64,000 bases of DNA. Source: Drechmeria coniospora. Taxonomy: Eukaryota; Ascomycota; Sordariomycetes; Hypocreales; Ophiocordycipitaceae. The translations under genes and the position numbers were made by a program. Below are positions 46,530 to 61,109 of the stretch, in pieces (positions within the stretch are counted from its first letter, which is position 1; each line of letters opens with the position of its first letter). The stretch is from positions 2,573,390 to 2,637,389 of the forward strand of contig NC_054391.1 of NCBI RefSeq assembly GCF_001625195.1, written 5' to 3'. The notes below the pieces were generated by a model, which was not told the origin of the DNA, did no database searches, and saw nothing but the letters and a program-made list of their open reading frames with translations.

Positions 46530-47001
46530 TCGATAGTTAATTTCACAGAAAACCAATGGTGACCGATCTGGCCCGTTGGTCCTATTGGTGGAGCACACAT
46601 ATGCGAGCAGATCAACGTGAGTGTGAGCGCGGGCACCGACGCAATTACGAGTGTAGTCCTTCAAATGCTGAGCAGGAAATACTTTACATTCTCGTGCATA
46701 GTATAATGATAGTAGATGTGGCTTGCCAAGGTAGACATGACACCAGGGATGCACATGACTGCCTGGCCACCACCTGGACAGTTGCAAGCTGCACACGAGC
46801 TGGAGCGGAGAATAGCAAGTGCAGACTTTTAGCCGGATAATGCCGACAGGATAATGGAGGCTGTCAGTTTCCTTGCACCAGGGGTCGCTCTAGGTTTGGA
46901 GGAACGGCGCGACCATCGAATTTGGTGGCAGATACGTTGCGTTGGAGAACGCTGTTGAGTTTATAAAGCAAAATGATTCTGCAGCGTTCATCAAATCAAT
47001 T
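46530..47001. other. SWD2 3' flank
   Basis: No gene; leads into the first tRNA gene. Confidence 0.55.
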
Positions 47002-47148
47002 GGTGCTTTGGCCGAGTGGTTAAGGCGACGCCCTGCGTAAGTGTCTCCGACACAGCTCTCAATGAATTAAACTAACAGTGGAAATAGTACTATACAAGTA
47101 TTCAAGGCGTTGGGTTCGCCCGCGCAGGTTCGAATCCTGCAGGCATCG
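47002..47148 (+). tRNA. Type II tRNA, serine-like body, intron-containing, anticodon unclear (copy 1)
   Basis: Acceptor stem GGTGCTT pairs with AGGCATC; discriminator G73, which fits serine rather than leucine. Three-base-pair D stem (GCC...GGC) with AGTGGTTAA loop; anticodon stem ACGCC/GGCGT; long variable arm GGGTTCGCCC; T arm GCAGG-TTCGAAT-CCTGC. B box GGTTCGAATCC at 47127-47137. Loop plus intron is 73 bases (47033-47105), so the intron is about 66. With the standard cut after base 37, the loop would read CTGCGT...A, that is, anticodon GCG with T37, which is not a serine anticodon. Overall the body resembles yeast UCN serine tRNAs. A T8 run (47149-47156) follows. Could be a working tRNA with an atypical intron position, or a decayed copy. 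Confidence 0.7.
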
Positions 47149-47156
47149 TTTTTTTT
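47149..47156 (+). terminator. Pol III terminator of tRNA copy 1
   Basis: Eight consecutive T directly after the discriminator base. Confidence 0.8.
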
Positions 47157-47232
47157 GATTTTTGATAATCAATTATCCCAAGCACCCGTCTCAATAAATA
47201 GCTAACTAAAAACCCACAGGCCAATAACAACT

Positions 47233-47383
47233 GGTGCTTTGGCCGAGTGGTTAAGGCGACGCCCTGCGTAAGTGTCTCGAGCACATCTTTCAGGTGATCA
47301 AATAACTAACAGTAGTAATAGTACTATATACAAGTCTCAAGGCGTTGGGTTCGCCCGCGTAGGTTCGAATCCTGCAGGCATCG
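47233..47383 (+). tRNA. Type II tRNA, serine-like body, intron-containing, anticodon unclear (copy 2)
   Basis: Same orientation, 84 bp after copy 1. The mature body is identical except for one base in the T stem (GTAGG instead of GCAGG, a T-G pair). The intron is longer (about 70 bases) and has diverged in the middle, but keeps the start (GTAAGTGTCTC) and an end block containing AATAGTACTATA. The anticodon loop again starts CTGCG. The conservation of both halves with a diverged intron middle argues that the bodies are under selection and that the odd loop is not a one-off error. Confidence 0.7.
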
Positions 47384-47393
47384 TTTTTTTTTT
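47384..47393 (+). terminator. Pol III terminator of tRNA copy 2
   Basis: Ten consecutive T directly after the tRNA 3' end. Confidence 0.8.
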
Positions 47394-47958
47394 GAAAATT
47401 CTATTTTGCATTTCTCGCTCCTACTTATTTGCATTTCATTCATGTCTGTTCTTCAATCATCCTTGTTTTATTTCCATGGAGCTAAGCATCAGAATATCTG
47501 TCGTAATAATAGTCAATTGTTACACCTGGGTTACCGATTCGTGCCTACGTGCTCACGAAGTATCTATCAATTGAGCAGTTGGTAAGCCTAGGCGCTTGTG
47601 CGGAATGCACGTGATCCTCCCCTTTTTTGTGATGGTTGTCTCCTGACCATTATTAGCGTCAGCTCCTATTGAACGCATCAGTGCGTTTCGGGTTTTTGTT
47701 TATACCTGGCCGTCTGCTTACATGTGCATGTACTCACAGCTTGTTCCGCTACCCCATTGGGATGCCGCGACGGGTTAGGCGTCCTCCGCGCTAAACAACG
47801 TCAATCGATCCACCAACGTCTCCTTGCTTCGGCTCCCATCACGTGGAATCACGAACCTCGAGAGTTTTAAACTGTTTCGCACTGTGACGCCTGATACTGG
47901 CCTGCGAGGACTTATATAATCGACATAGGCTCTCGCCGCAAACAAAGCGAGCGTTGTG
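47394..47958. other. Spacer between tRNA copy 2 and SGF73
   Basis: No gene; contains the promoter side of SGF73. Confidence 0.55.
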
Positions 47959-49363
<1,405 letters not shown>

Positions 49364-50647
49364 TAGAGAGAGGCGTCATGCTGTGTTCTGATTATAGCGA
49401 CGACTTGCAGTGCAGGGTTGCTTGCAAATATTCCTTACGACACGGAAGCGAGGCGTTGGAGGTTTGATACCCGTTCTTGGGGGGCAATTTTCCCGTGTTC
49501 CTGGGATGAACGGATGGAGATGGAGCACAGGATGTGGCTGCGTATATCATCAGGTTGATGAGAACCCCATATCTGGTGCCGGGCAAGCACCTGGCACCCA
49601 GTAGGCTAAGTTTTTGAGGGCTTGATTATACAGATATTGCCTGAATGCTGATATCCTGAATTCACCATCAACCACGTTGCTAGCACATTAGCAGTAATTC
49701 GGCTGAGCCTTTTGCGTCCTATGAACATGTGCCGCAACCAAGTCAAGGCGTTGGAATGGCATGTACACGTTGGCAACCAAGCAAGGCGTGTACACGTCAT
49801 AGTTTCCCATCGACTGTCAACATGGGTAAAGGGAGGAGTCAAACTCAGTCAACTCATCCATCCAGTCATTGAATTGTAAGAACTGAACGCTATATTGTCA
49901 TCCAGCGTAGCCTCAAGCTTAACGAACTCCGATAATCCATCATTGGTTCGGTAGACAGGCTATTTCGACAGCAATCGTCCTGGTTCTCCATCTTCTCACG
50001 TCAAGTCTCAAAACTCTGCATCTGCGCTGTCAGGAGCCTCATTCCGGCATTGATCACGCTTCGATGGCCGTCATGCCGAACCCAGGCGGTAGGAAGGCTG
50101 GACTTGTGACTAGGTCGGACATGCACAATATTCTCTTCTGCATCTACAGCAGCCAGAGCGAATGAACGCGTCGCTCCCGATGATGTGCAGGAAGCTTGCC
50201 TGCTTTCGTTAACGCCCCATCTGCAGACGCCGGCTCTGGGTCATCCACGAATCCACCACCAGGTCGTCATGCGAACACAGGCGTGGTGGATCGACGACGT
50301 TGCGGGAGCTGGTTGGCTTGTAGGTGCTGCTATCCGCTACGATTCCCGAGACGTATGAATGATGACTGGCAAATCCAACTTCTCCGAGTTTCGATAACCA
50401 GGTTTGGCCATGCTCCAATGGGCGTGCCTCTCTGCCTCACCTCCGATCGATCGAGCGCCCCTGCAGCTGCGCTGTGCCCAGAGCACAATGCTCCGAAGCA
50501 AGCAAAAAGTCATGGGCCGTTTCGATGCCGAGTCCCCAAGTCGCGCAGGAAAACCGAAGTAGATGGATCCCAGAAGACTTCTGTACCTGAGGCCTGTCGC
50601 ACGCAGGTGTATGTGTGTACCGGGGTGTTACCCAGCGGAAGGCCTCC
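49364..50647. other. Convergent intergenic region
   Basis: Between the 3' ends of SGF73 and the NOSIP homologue gene. Mid-sized frames at 50196-50657 have no recognised similarity. No gene supported. Confidence 0.5.
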
Positions 50648-51823
50648 TCAGCACTGAAAGGCAACGATGGATTTCTCCACCGTACTCGAACCTCGCGCAG
50701 AAAACCCGGTGCCTTCCGACTTCAAAGGAATCAAACCAGGGGGCAGTGAAGGGCTGGTTCTCGTGGCCTTGGACGACCTGGCAGTTACCGGTGTGTCACA
50801 TACATAGCACATGATAGGGATTGCCGTCTGCGAGGCCGAAGTTTTCTTGGGCGGAAGTAGGAATCTGTCGACGCAATTCGAACACAAAACATGACCGCAT
50901 CGTTCCGTCATCACTGGGTTTGATGAATTTGACAGTCCCCTCAGACAGGAAGGGCATGCCCAGCGGTTGTCCTTGGTAGACGGTTCAGGGTCTTCGCTGA
51001 AATGAAGAACGACGAGCGTTTGGGCCGAGATTGGATGGGGGTTGTCGTCAGGAGAGGAAGGGCAGACGGGCGCGACCTTCTTCAACTTGGAGGTGACGGG
51101 AAGTTTGCTGGTTTGAACATTTGGTGTGAGAGAGGGTGTCCAGAAAGACGGCAGCGTCGGCTTGGATTGCTGCGGATGAATGCTGGTCAGAAGAATGCCG
51201 AGGAGGATCAGTCACCGGGATGTGAAGGGGGAAATACAACCTTCTCGTCGTCAATCGCCTGTCGCGCCTTCAGCCTGTCCTCATCGGCTATCCGACTCAA
51301 CTCCTTTTCGTCCAGTGCAAATTTGTTCTTGCCGCCAGGGTGAAGGACCAGTGCATCCGAGGGCAGCTCTCCGGGGATAATCTCCGGCTTGCCTCGCTTG
51401 CTCGTAGTGGGCAGCCCGACCTGACTTGTCTCGAAATCGCGGACAACTCTTTCGCAATCTTCCTCGTGCTCTGCGGCCTTGATACGCTCGGCCTCTTGCT
51501 GAGCGTCGCGACGAACCCTGGCCGTTCGCTTGATATCCCTCTTCTGCGCTAGGAGGTTGGCGAGGGCGCACTCGTGGCAAAAGATATCGCCGTGCAGGCA
51601 AGCGACAGGCTCCCGGGCGATGCCGAGACAGAGACCACAAGAGCCAAAGGGCAGGAAGGAATCGCGATTGAGGCGTGCCGAGCCTGTTGACCAGTTGGAC
51701 TTTGCCAGTGCCCGCTCGTGTGAGGTGAAGACTGCGCGGGAGGTGTTTCGCTTGCCTGAGAAGATCAGCCAGCAGGTTCGTGTTGACCTCGATAGGCCCA
51801 AGGTTCGACTTACTGTGCGCCAT
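50648..51823 (-). CDS. NOSIP-type RING/U-box protein
   Basis: Three exons, 51823-51814 (only 10 bases), 51755-51241 and 51169-50648, give 348 residues. Human NOSIP is an E3 ligase-like protein associated with nitric oxide synthase and with spliceosomes; the fungal role is probably splicing-associated and nuclear (inference). Seen: the start MAHSKRNTSRAVFTSHERAL, formed only by splicing the 10-base first exon (donor GTAAGT), then a zinc-binding first half (C43, C46, C56, H58, C63, H64 and C66; ACLHGDIFCHECALANLL), a basic helix (RVRRDAQQEAERIKAAE), and after a disordered middle a second RING-like module (CPSCLRG, ERCGHVLCSNCVDRFLLPPK and CYVCDTPV). The third exon acceptor is CGCAG at 51170, chosen for frame. 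The two RING-like modules are as in NOSIP. Confidence 0.85.
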
Positions 51824-52606
51824 CTCTATCAACACCGTGGTCGGCGTTCGTCAATCGTGCACAAGCAGCTCGGTGGGGGGAATGGGAACCTTTCGGGTGA
51901 ATTGTCGTTCATGTAAAGGGCCGGTTGCCGTTGCGAAGTGACGAGGCCTGGTTGACCCAATTCCCCGTACGGTTCTCGACAGCTTCACCAGGTAGAGGAG
52001 GCAGGTCTTGCTGGTCGTGCGCCATTGGCATAAGTACAAGTACATGCAGGGACCTTCTGTAAGCAGTATCGTAGGTGTACAGTACTAAGTAGGTACTTCG
52101 GCCTAACGTAGTCGCACTTACGGAGGAGTATTTAGTGGTCTACTTACAGTATAGTGGTACCATGGCACCACTGGGTGTACTCACTGCAGCATACTTACCT
52201 AGTAGTATTACAGTACACGTAAGTACTCTACTTACAAGAACATTACGGGGGCACCAACTCCGTTAATGAAGTACTTACGTACAGTACTCCGTACTACAAG
52301 TATGTACTGTATTAATACTTGTAGTACGTACGTACATGTACAGCGCCGACGGATATATAGGCAGCCAAGTCTTCTCGTGCCAATCAGCCGCGTCCGTCGT
52401 ATCTTCCACAGCTGCAACCAAATCCAAGTAATACTCAATAATTATACCTTACTTGTACGGAGAATTACATGTAATTACATGTAATTACTCACCATGTACA
52501 CTTAGGTGTCTCGGTCTGTCGTAAAGTACCTGCCTTCTTCGTATCAATCCTCCGTCCTTCACACCGTCATCGTCCCCAGTTGCGCAACAAGCCGGACCGG
52601 AAGCCA
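51824..52606. other. Divergent promoter region, GTAC-word-rich
   Basis: Between the NOSIP homologue gene (minus) and tafazzin (plus). GTAC words at 52030-52340. No gene. Confidence 0.55.
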
Positions 52607-53766
52607 ATGTCTGGCCCGGCACCGCCCGCGCCAGGGTCGGCCTGCCCGAGTCTGCCATGGAGGCTCGCCTCGGTGGCCGTCATTGGGACCGTCGGAGCCC
52701 TCTCCAGGGGCTTCCTCTACGGCCTCAATCACGTCGAGGTCACCGGGCTCGACCACCTCACAGGTGTCCTCGACCAGCGACGGACCCAAGGTCGAGAGTG
52801 TGGCCTGCTGACTGTATGCAATCACGTTGGCGTGTAAGGGTCCCCTTGCCGTCGGGAACCTGCCACAGCGAGATGGATGATGGCGCTTACAAGCAGGAGC
52901 AGGCTCGATGATCCGCTGATGTGGGGGATTCTTCCCCTGCGTTACACGACCGACGTGCGAAACCTGCGATGGGGTCTCGGCGCCCACGATATATGCTTCA
53001 AGAACCGGTCCGTCCGCGTCGCCCACTCATGTCAAACCCTCGTTCAGCTAACCGCCCCTTAAGCTTCTTGTCCACGTTCTTCAGCCTAGGTCAAGTCCTA
53101 CCCACACACCGCTTGTGGTACTCGCCATCGGGCGGCCTGTACCAGCCTACCATGGCGCGAGCGATACAACTCCTCTCTGGTCCTCGGACGACATCCGGGC
53201 CACTTGCGGACGCCGCCGGATCAAGCTCGTTTCCATCGCCGGTGGCACGTGCCGGGAATCACCACGCCTGGGTCCACGTCTTTCCCGAGGCTTGTTGTCA
53301 CCAGGGTGTCGACGGGAGCTTGCGGTACTTCAAATGGGGCATCTCGCGACTCATTCTTGAAACCGACCCGGCCCCTCAATTCATCCCCATGTTTATTCAC
53401 GGTACCCAGGACATTGTGCCCGAGGAACGGGGCTGGCCACGGTTCCTTCCTCGAGTGGGAAAACGGGTGAGGGTCGTGGTTGGAGAGCCCGCATCTGTTG
53501 CCCATCTGTTCGGCCATCATCGCGCCGCCTGGAAACGCCTGACCGACCGCTATGACGAAGAGCAGCTGAGGACGCACCCCGAGGCGGTGCAGTTACGGAT
53601 CGACGTTGCAAAATCCGTCCGAGACGAGGTTCAGAAGTTGAGGCAAAGCCTCGGCTTTCCCCGAGAAGAGGATGAGACGGCGGCCATGGCGGAAACCTGG
53701 TCCAAGGAGCCGAATAAACGTAGGTTCAAGAGCCCGGTAGATGGCAGTCTAATCAATAGGATCTAG
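52607..53766 (+). CDS. TAZ1: Tafazzin (monolysocardiolipin acyltransferase)
   Basis: Three exons, 52607-52833, 52903-53007 and 53064-53766, encode 344 residues. Tafazzin is a CoA-independent transacylase that remodels cardiolipin on mitochondrial membranes. Seen: an N-terminal hydrophobic stretch (LASVAVIGTVGALSRGFLYG), the catalytic HX4D motif as NHVGVLDDP (H73, D78) completed by the first splice, MWGILPLRY and LRWGLGAHDICF, TFFSLGQVLPTHR, HAWVHVFPEACCHQ (the FPEG-like block, here FPEA), and KWGISRLILE. The C-terminal half holds LRIDVAKSVRDEVQKLRQSL. The family usually has FPEG; the substitution G to A at FPEA needs a check. A 50-residue stretch (about 145-200), SGPRTTSGPLADAAGSSSFP among it, is insert-like. 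Start at 52607; upstream in-frame start is TTG only. Confidence 0.9.
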
Positions 53767-54158
53767 GAGACACGTAGAAGGAGAGATGTTGCGAGGACCC
53801 CAGTAGCTAGCCTTCCTACCCTTCCTCGTATGCTTCATCTTGATCTAAACCAAGCCCTTTCTTTCTCTTCTCAATCGCCGTGACCGTACAGGAGGTCTGC
53901 CATAAAGAGTCTGCGTCTGCAATAGTAAGCACGTCGCTAAAGCAATGCAAGTCACCCTCCCCGCCCGTCCTGCAAAAAATCCACAAACCCAACTCCCTTG
54001 ACGCCCACGAACCGTGAAGAACACCCCCCGGGATAAGAGAATCGTAAGCCGATTGTGGCGTGGAGTGTAGTTGTAGGTGTAATCGTGTACGTTCCGGCCT
54101 CATGTACCCCAAACCAAGTGTCAATCCCCCCCCGACGCGAAATGAACAACAGCTACCA
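53767..54158. other. Convergent 3' flanks
   Basis: Between tafazzin and the PHO85-type kinase gene; no gene supported. Confidence 0.6.
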
Positions 54159-57341
<3,183 letters not shown>

Positions 57342-60300
57342 ATGGACGGCGGTGTTGATGCGGCGCCGCCGGGCACCATGTACGTGCGCGCACTGTACGA
57401 CTACGAAGCAGACGACAGGACCAGCCTGAGCTTCCACGAAGGCGACGTGATTCAAGTCATCACGCAGCTCGAGAGCGGTTGGTGGGACGGGGTCATCAAC
57501 GGCGTGCGTGGTTGGTTCCCCAGCAATTACTGCCAGGTCATCGCCGTCGATGACCCCCCAGACCAAGTCCCGGGCGGCCGTGTCGATCAGGTCGATGCCG
57601 CCGCCGAGGAGAGCAATGCCTACGGCAACAGCGTCGACCCGGAAGCCGAATCCGAAGCGGACGCGGCGAGCAGCCTACCCCTCGAGGGTGCCGACCCTGC
57701 CGACAAGTCAAGGGCCGATTTCTGGATCCCCCAAGCGACTGCTGATGGGCGCTTGTTCTACTACAACATGATGACGGGCGATCGCAGCATGGAGCTGCCG
57801 CTGGAGCCTCCCCAGTCCCCCTCCGAGACGGGCCCCCGAGACCGTACGAACCCGATGATTCCTGACAAGACTCGCCCCCCACCGGAGATGATGGCAAGAG
57901 GGTTGACGCAGGACGAGGATGACGTCTCCACGACGTCTGCTTCAGAAGCCGAGGCGGAATCGTTATTGCTTACCTCGAAATACACGGTACGCGTTCGAAT
58001 CACAGGCGAGACGTTGCAAGGGCCAGGTGTCGCTCGCTAACCGCTCAGCAGTCCCAGGGCCGGACCTCCTTCGCCGGCGTTCTCTCACCCTCGACGTCCA
58101 TGGACTCCATGAATGGGGCATCCCCGGGCCGACGCAAGAGAATGACGACCTCGAACGGCATGGCGAATAGTGACCAGGCCATGAACATGGCGTTGGCCAC
58201 TTCGTTCATCAGCACCACCTACAACCTCCCAACCTCGACCGCCGTTCCGCGATCCTTCTTCGACGATGGCTCGACTCCACCCCTCTCCTGGAGCCTGCTG
58301 GTCTCCAACATGAAGCTGGCCATAAACCGATACCGGGAGGCCATCACGAACAACAGCCGCGCCGAGTACGTCGCGCGGGCGGAGGATATCTCTGATCACC
58401 TCCGTCTCCTGCTTGCTGCCGGATCGGGCACCACGGACAACCATTCGGGCCAGCCGTCCATAATATCAACCAACAAGGCGCTGTACCCGCATTTTCGCGA
58501 CATGATGTCCAAGTTCTCCAAGCTCGTCATCTCGTCGCACATCGCCGCCGCCGATTGGCCGAATGCGGAATCCGTTCAGAAATGTCTCCAGGAGGCCGAC
58601 GGCGTTCTGCTCGGCGTTTTCAGCTACGTCGAAGTTGCCAGACAGCAACGAGGCGAGGATATCCCGAGGCTGTTCCCCGGCTTCGTCATCGGCAGCAATT
58701 CCGGCGGCAGTTGGCAGAATAACGGATTGGGGCCCCGAGACCCCATCGCCTCCAACTTCTTGGATGACGACGATGGTGCCCTCGAGCCCACCGCGATTCT
58801 CGATGGCAAGCTTCTCGAGAGGCTGGACGAGCAGAAACGGATACTGGTCTCGAGCATACGAGAGCTGGACAGGAGTCTCGTGACGCCGGAAAAGATCCTA
58901 ACCCCGTACCGCCACGAGGTGATTGGCAACAACGTGTGCTCCGCCGGGGGCAAGGTCGTGGACACGTTCAAGCCATGGATGGCCATGATCGAGTCCATCG
59001 AGCTTGCTTCCCTCGGCAACAGCTTCCAGACCCCGCAGCTGGCCGACTTCAGCATCAACAAGCAATGCCTGTACGACAACATCTCCGACCTCTTGCTCGG
59101 CTGCCAAGCCGTCGCAGGGCCTCTTGCCGACGAGTGGAACGAGGTGCAGGGCGAGGCGCTTGAGGCGCGCCTAGAATACGTGAGACAGTGCGCGAGGGCG
59201 CTGGAAACCAACTCATCACACACAGGCTTCTCCCTGCAGCTTCTCTCCGACCAGGTCCAGACCAACATACAGCAGCGATGGCGGCGCCGACCGCAAGCGG
59301 ACCCTCGGACGAGGGAAGAGCAGATGCCCCGCCCGCCGCAGCGAGGCGAAACGATGCCGTACGAGCGAACGCATCAACGTTCCGAATCGAGGTCGGCTGC
59401 TGCCAACCGGCCGTCGTTGATGACAAGCCAATCGTTCGGCGACGGCGACCCGGCGTCCGGAAACTTTAGAAAGGGCGACTTTTCCAAGGTGAAGAAGATC
59501 TTCGGAGAGGACCCATCATCGCTGCCAGCAGCGCAGGCCGGCGGTGACGACACGCCGGACTACTTGATGCTCGACCACGACAACGACGTACTTTTCGATA
59601 CCAAGACGTCGCCGCCCACCCTCAGGGGAGGCTCTCTCTTGGCTCTCGTGGAGCAGCTCACTCGGCACGACAAGCTGGACTCCAGCTTCAACAATACCTT
59701 CCTCCTGACCTACAAATCCTTCACCTCGGCCCGGGAGCTCTTCGAGCTGCTCGTCCAGCGCTTCGCGATGCAGCCCCCCGAAGGTCTCGCCCAGGGCGAC
59801 TTTGAGGCTTGGAGAGATCGCAAGCAGAAGCTGGTTCGTTTCCGGGTGGTGAACATCTTGAAGAGCTGGTTCGACAATTTCTGGATAGAAGAGTACAACG
59901 ACGAGTCGAAGCGGCTGATCCGGGACGTGTACACGTTTGCGAGGGAAACGGTCAAGTCGACGGAGACGCCTGGCTCGGGCCCGCTGATGGCCATCCTCGA
60001 CCAGAGGCTGAGCGGCAAGGAGGCGGGGGCTCGGCGGATGATACAGACTCTGAACCAGAGCACGCCGACGCCCATCGTGCCCAAGAACATGAAGAAGCTC
60101 AAGTTCCTCGACATTGACGTCACCGAGTTTGCGCGCCAGCTGACCGTCATCGAGTCCCGGTTGTACGGAAAGATCAAGGCGGAGGAGTGCCTGGACAAGA
60201 CGTGGCAGAAGAAGGTGGCCGAAGGCGATCCGGACCCTGCGCCTAACGTGAAGGCACTGATTCTTCACTCGAACCAGATGACGAACTGGGTGGCGGAGAT

Positions 60301-61109
60301 GATCCTTGCCCAGATGGATGTCAAGAAGCGCGTGGTGGTGATCAAGCACTTCATCGCCGTTGCCGACGTTCGTGCCCTGCCTTTGTGGAGTGGAGAGTCG
60401 CCGGTAGCTGACCGCTGTACAGAAATGTCGAGGCCTCAACAACTTTTCGACGTTGACGTCCATCATATCAGCCCTTGGCACGGCGCCGATTGCGCGGCTC
60501 AAGAGAACGTGGGACCAGGTTCCGCAGCGATCGCAGGCCGTCCTGGAAACCATGCGCCGTCTGATGGCCAGCACCAAGAACTTTGGCGAATACCGTGAAG
60601 CTCTGCACGCCGCGAACCCGCCTTGCATTCCCTTTTTCGGTATGGGCCTCGTGCGTCTGCTGCCGCGCGTTTGTGCTGACGAGCCGTAGGTGTATACTTG
60701 ACCGATCTGACGTTCATCGAGGACGGCATCCCTTCGATCATCAAGAAGACGGACTTGATCAACTTTGCCAAGAGGGCCAAGACGGCGGAGGTGATTCGCG
60801 ACATTCAGCAGTACCAGAATGTCGGATACTCGCTTCAGCCGGTCCAGGAGCTGCAGGACTACATCCAGAACAACATGCAAGCCGCGGGCGATGTCCACGA
60901 GATGTACGACAAGAGCTTGCAGATTGAGCCGCGTGAGCGTGAAGACGAGAAGATTGTGAGGTACGTATCCTTGCCACGGCATGCTCTCGGCCCGTTTTTT
61001 CCATGGGTGGACACAAACGTCCATCCAAAATGTCCATCCTTTCTGGAACGTGCTTGCGTGCTGACGTCTCCCGCCTCAAAGGGTGCTTGCCGAGTCGGGC
61101 TTTCTCTAA
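57342..61109 (+). CDS. CDC25: CDC25-type Ras guanine nucleotide exchange factor
   Basis: Five exons, 57342-57986, 58049-60367, 60423-60639, 60690-60960 and 61082-61109, encode 1159 residues. It activates Ras by nucleotide exchange, upstream of cAMP/PKA or MAPK signalling at the plasma membrane. Seen: an SH3 domain (13-69; RALYDYEADD, GWWDGVINGVRGWFPSNYC), a WW-like region (126-156; WIPQATADGRLFYYNMMTGD), a long central helical region (about 250-620), a RasGEFN domain (about 735-860; TLRGGSLLALVEQLTRHDK, FLLTYKSFTSARELFELLVQ), and the catalytic RasGEF domain (about 900-1140; LDIDVTEFARQL, FSTLTSIISALGTAPIARLK, PCIPFFGVYLTDLTFIEDG). The last exon is only 28 bases and ends in RVLAESGFL, usual for this family. 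An in-frame extension upstream begins only with GTG, so 57342 is the start. Confidence 0.95.

Noticed and set aside
47102..47284. Minus-strand peptide containing MPAGFEPARANPT
   Set aside because: This is the antisense translation of the tRNA 3' half, a known annotation artefact, not a protein gene.
59516..61024. A 502-residue frame antisense to the Ras GEF gene
   Set aside because: Shadow of the CDC25-type exons; crosses their introns without any gene signal.
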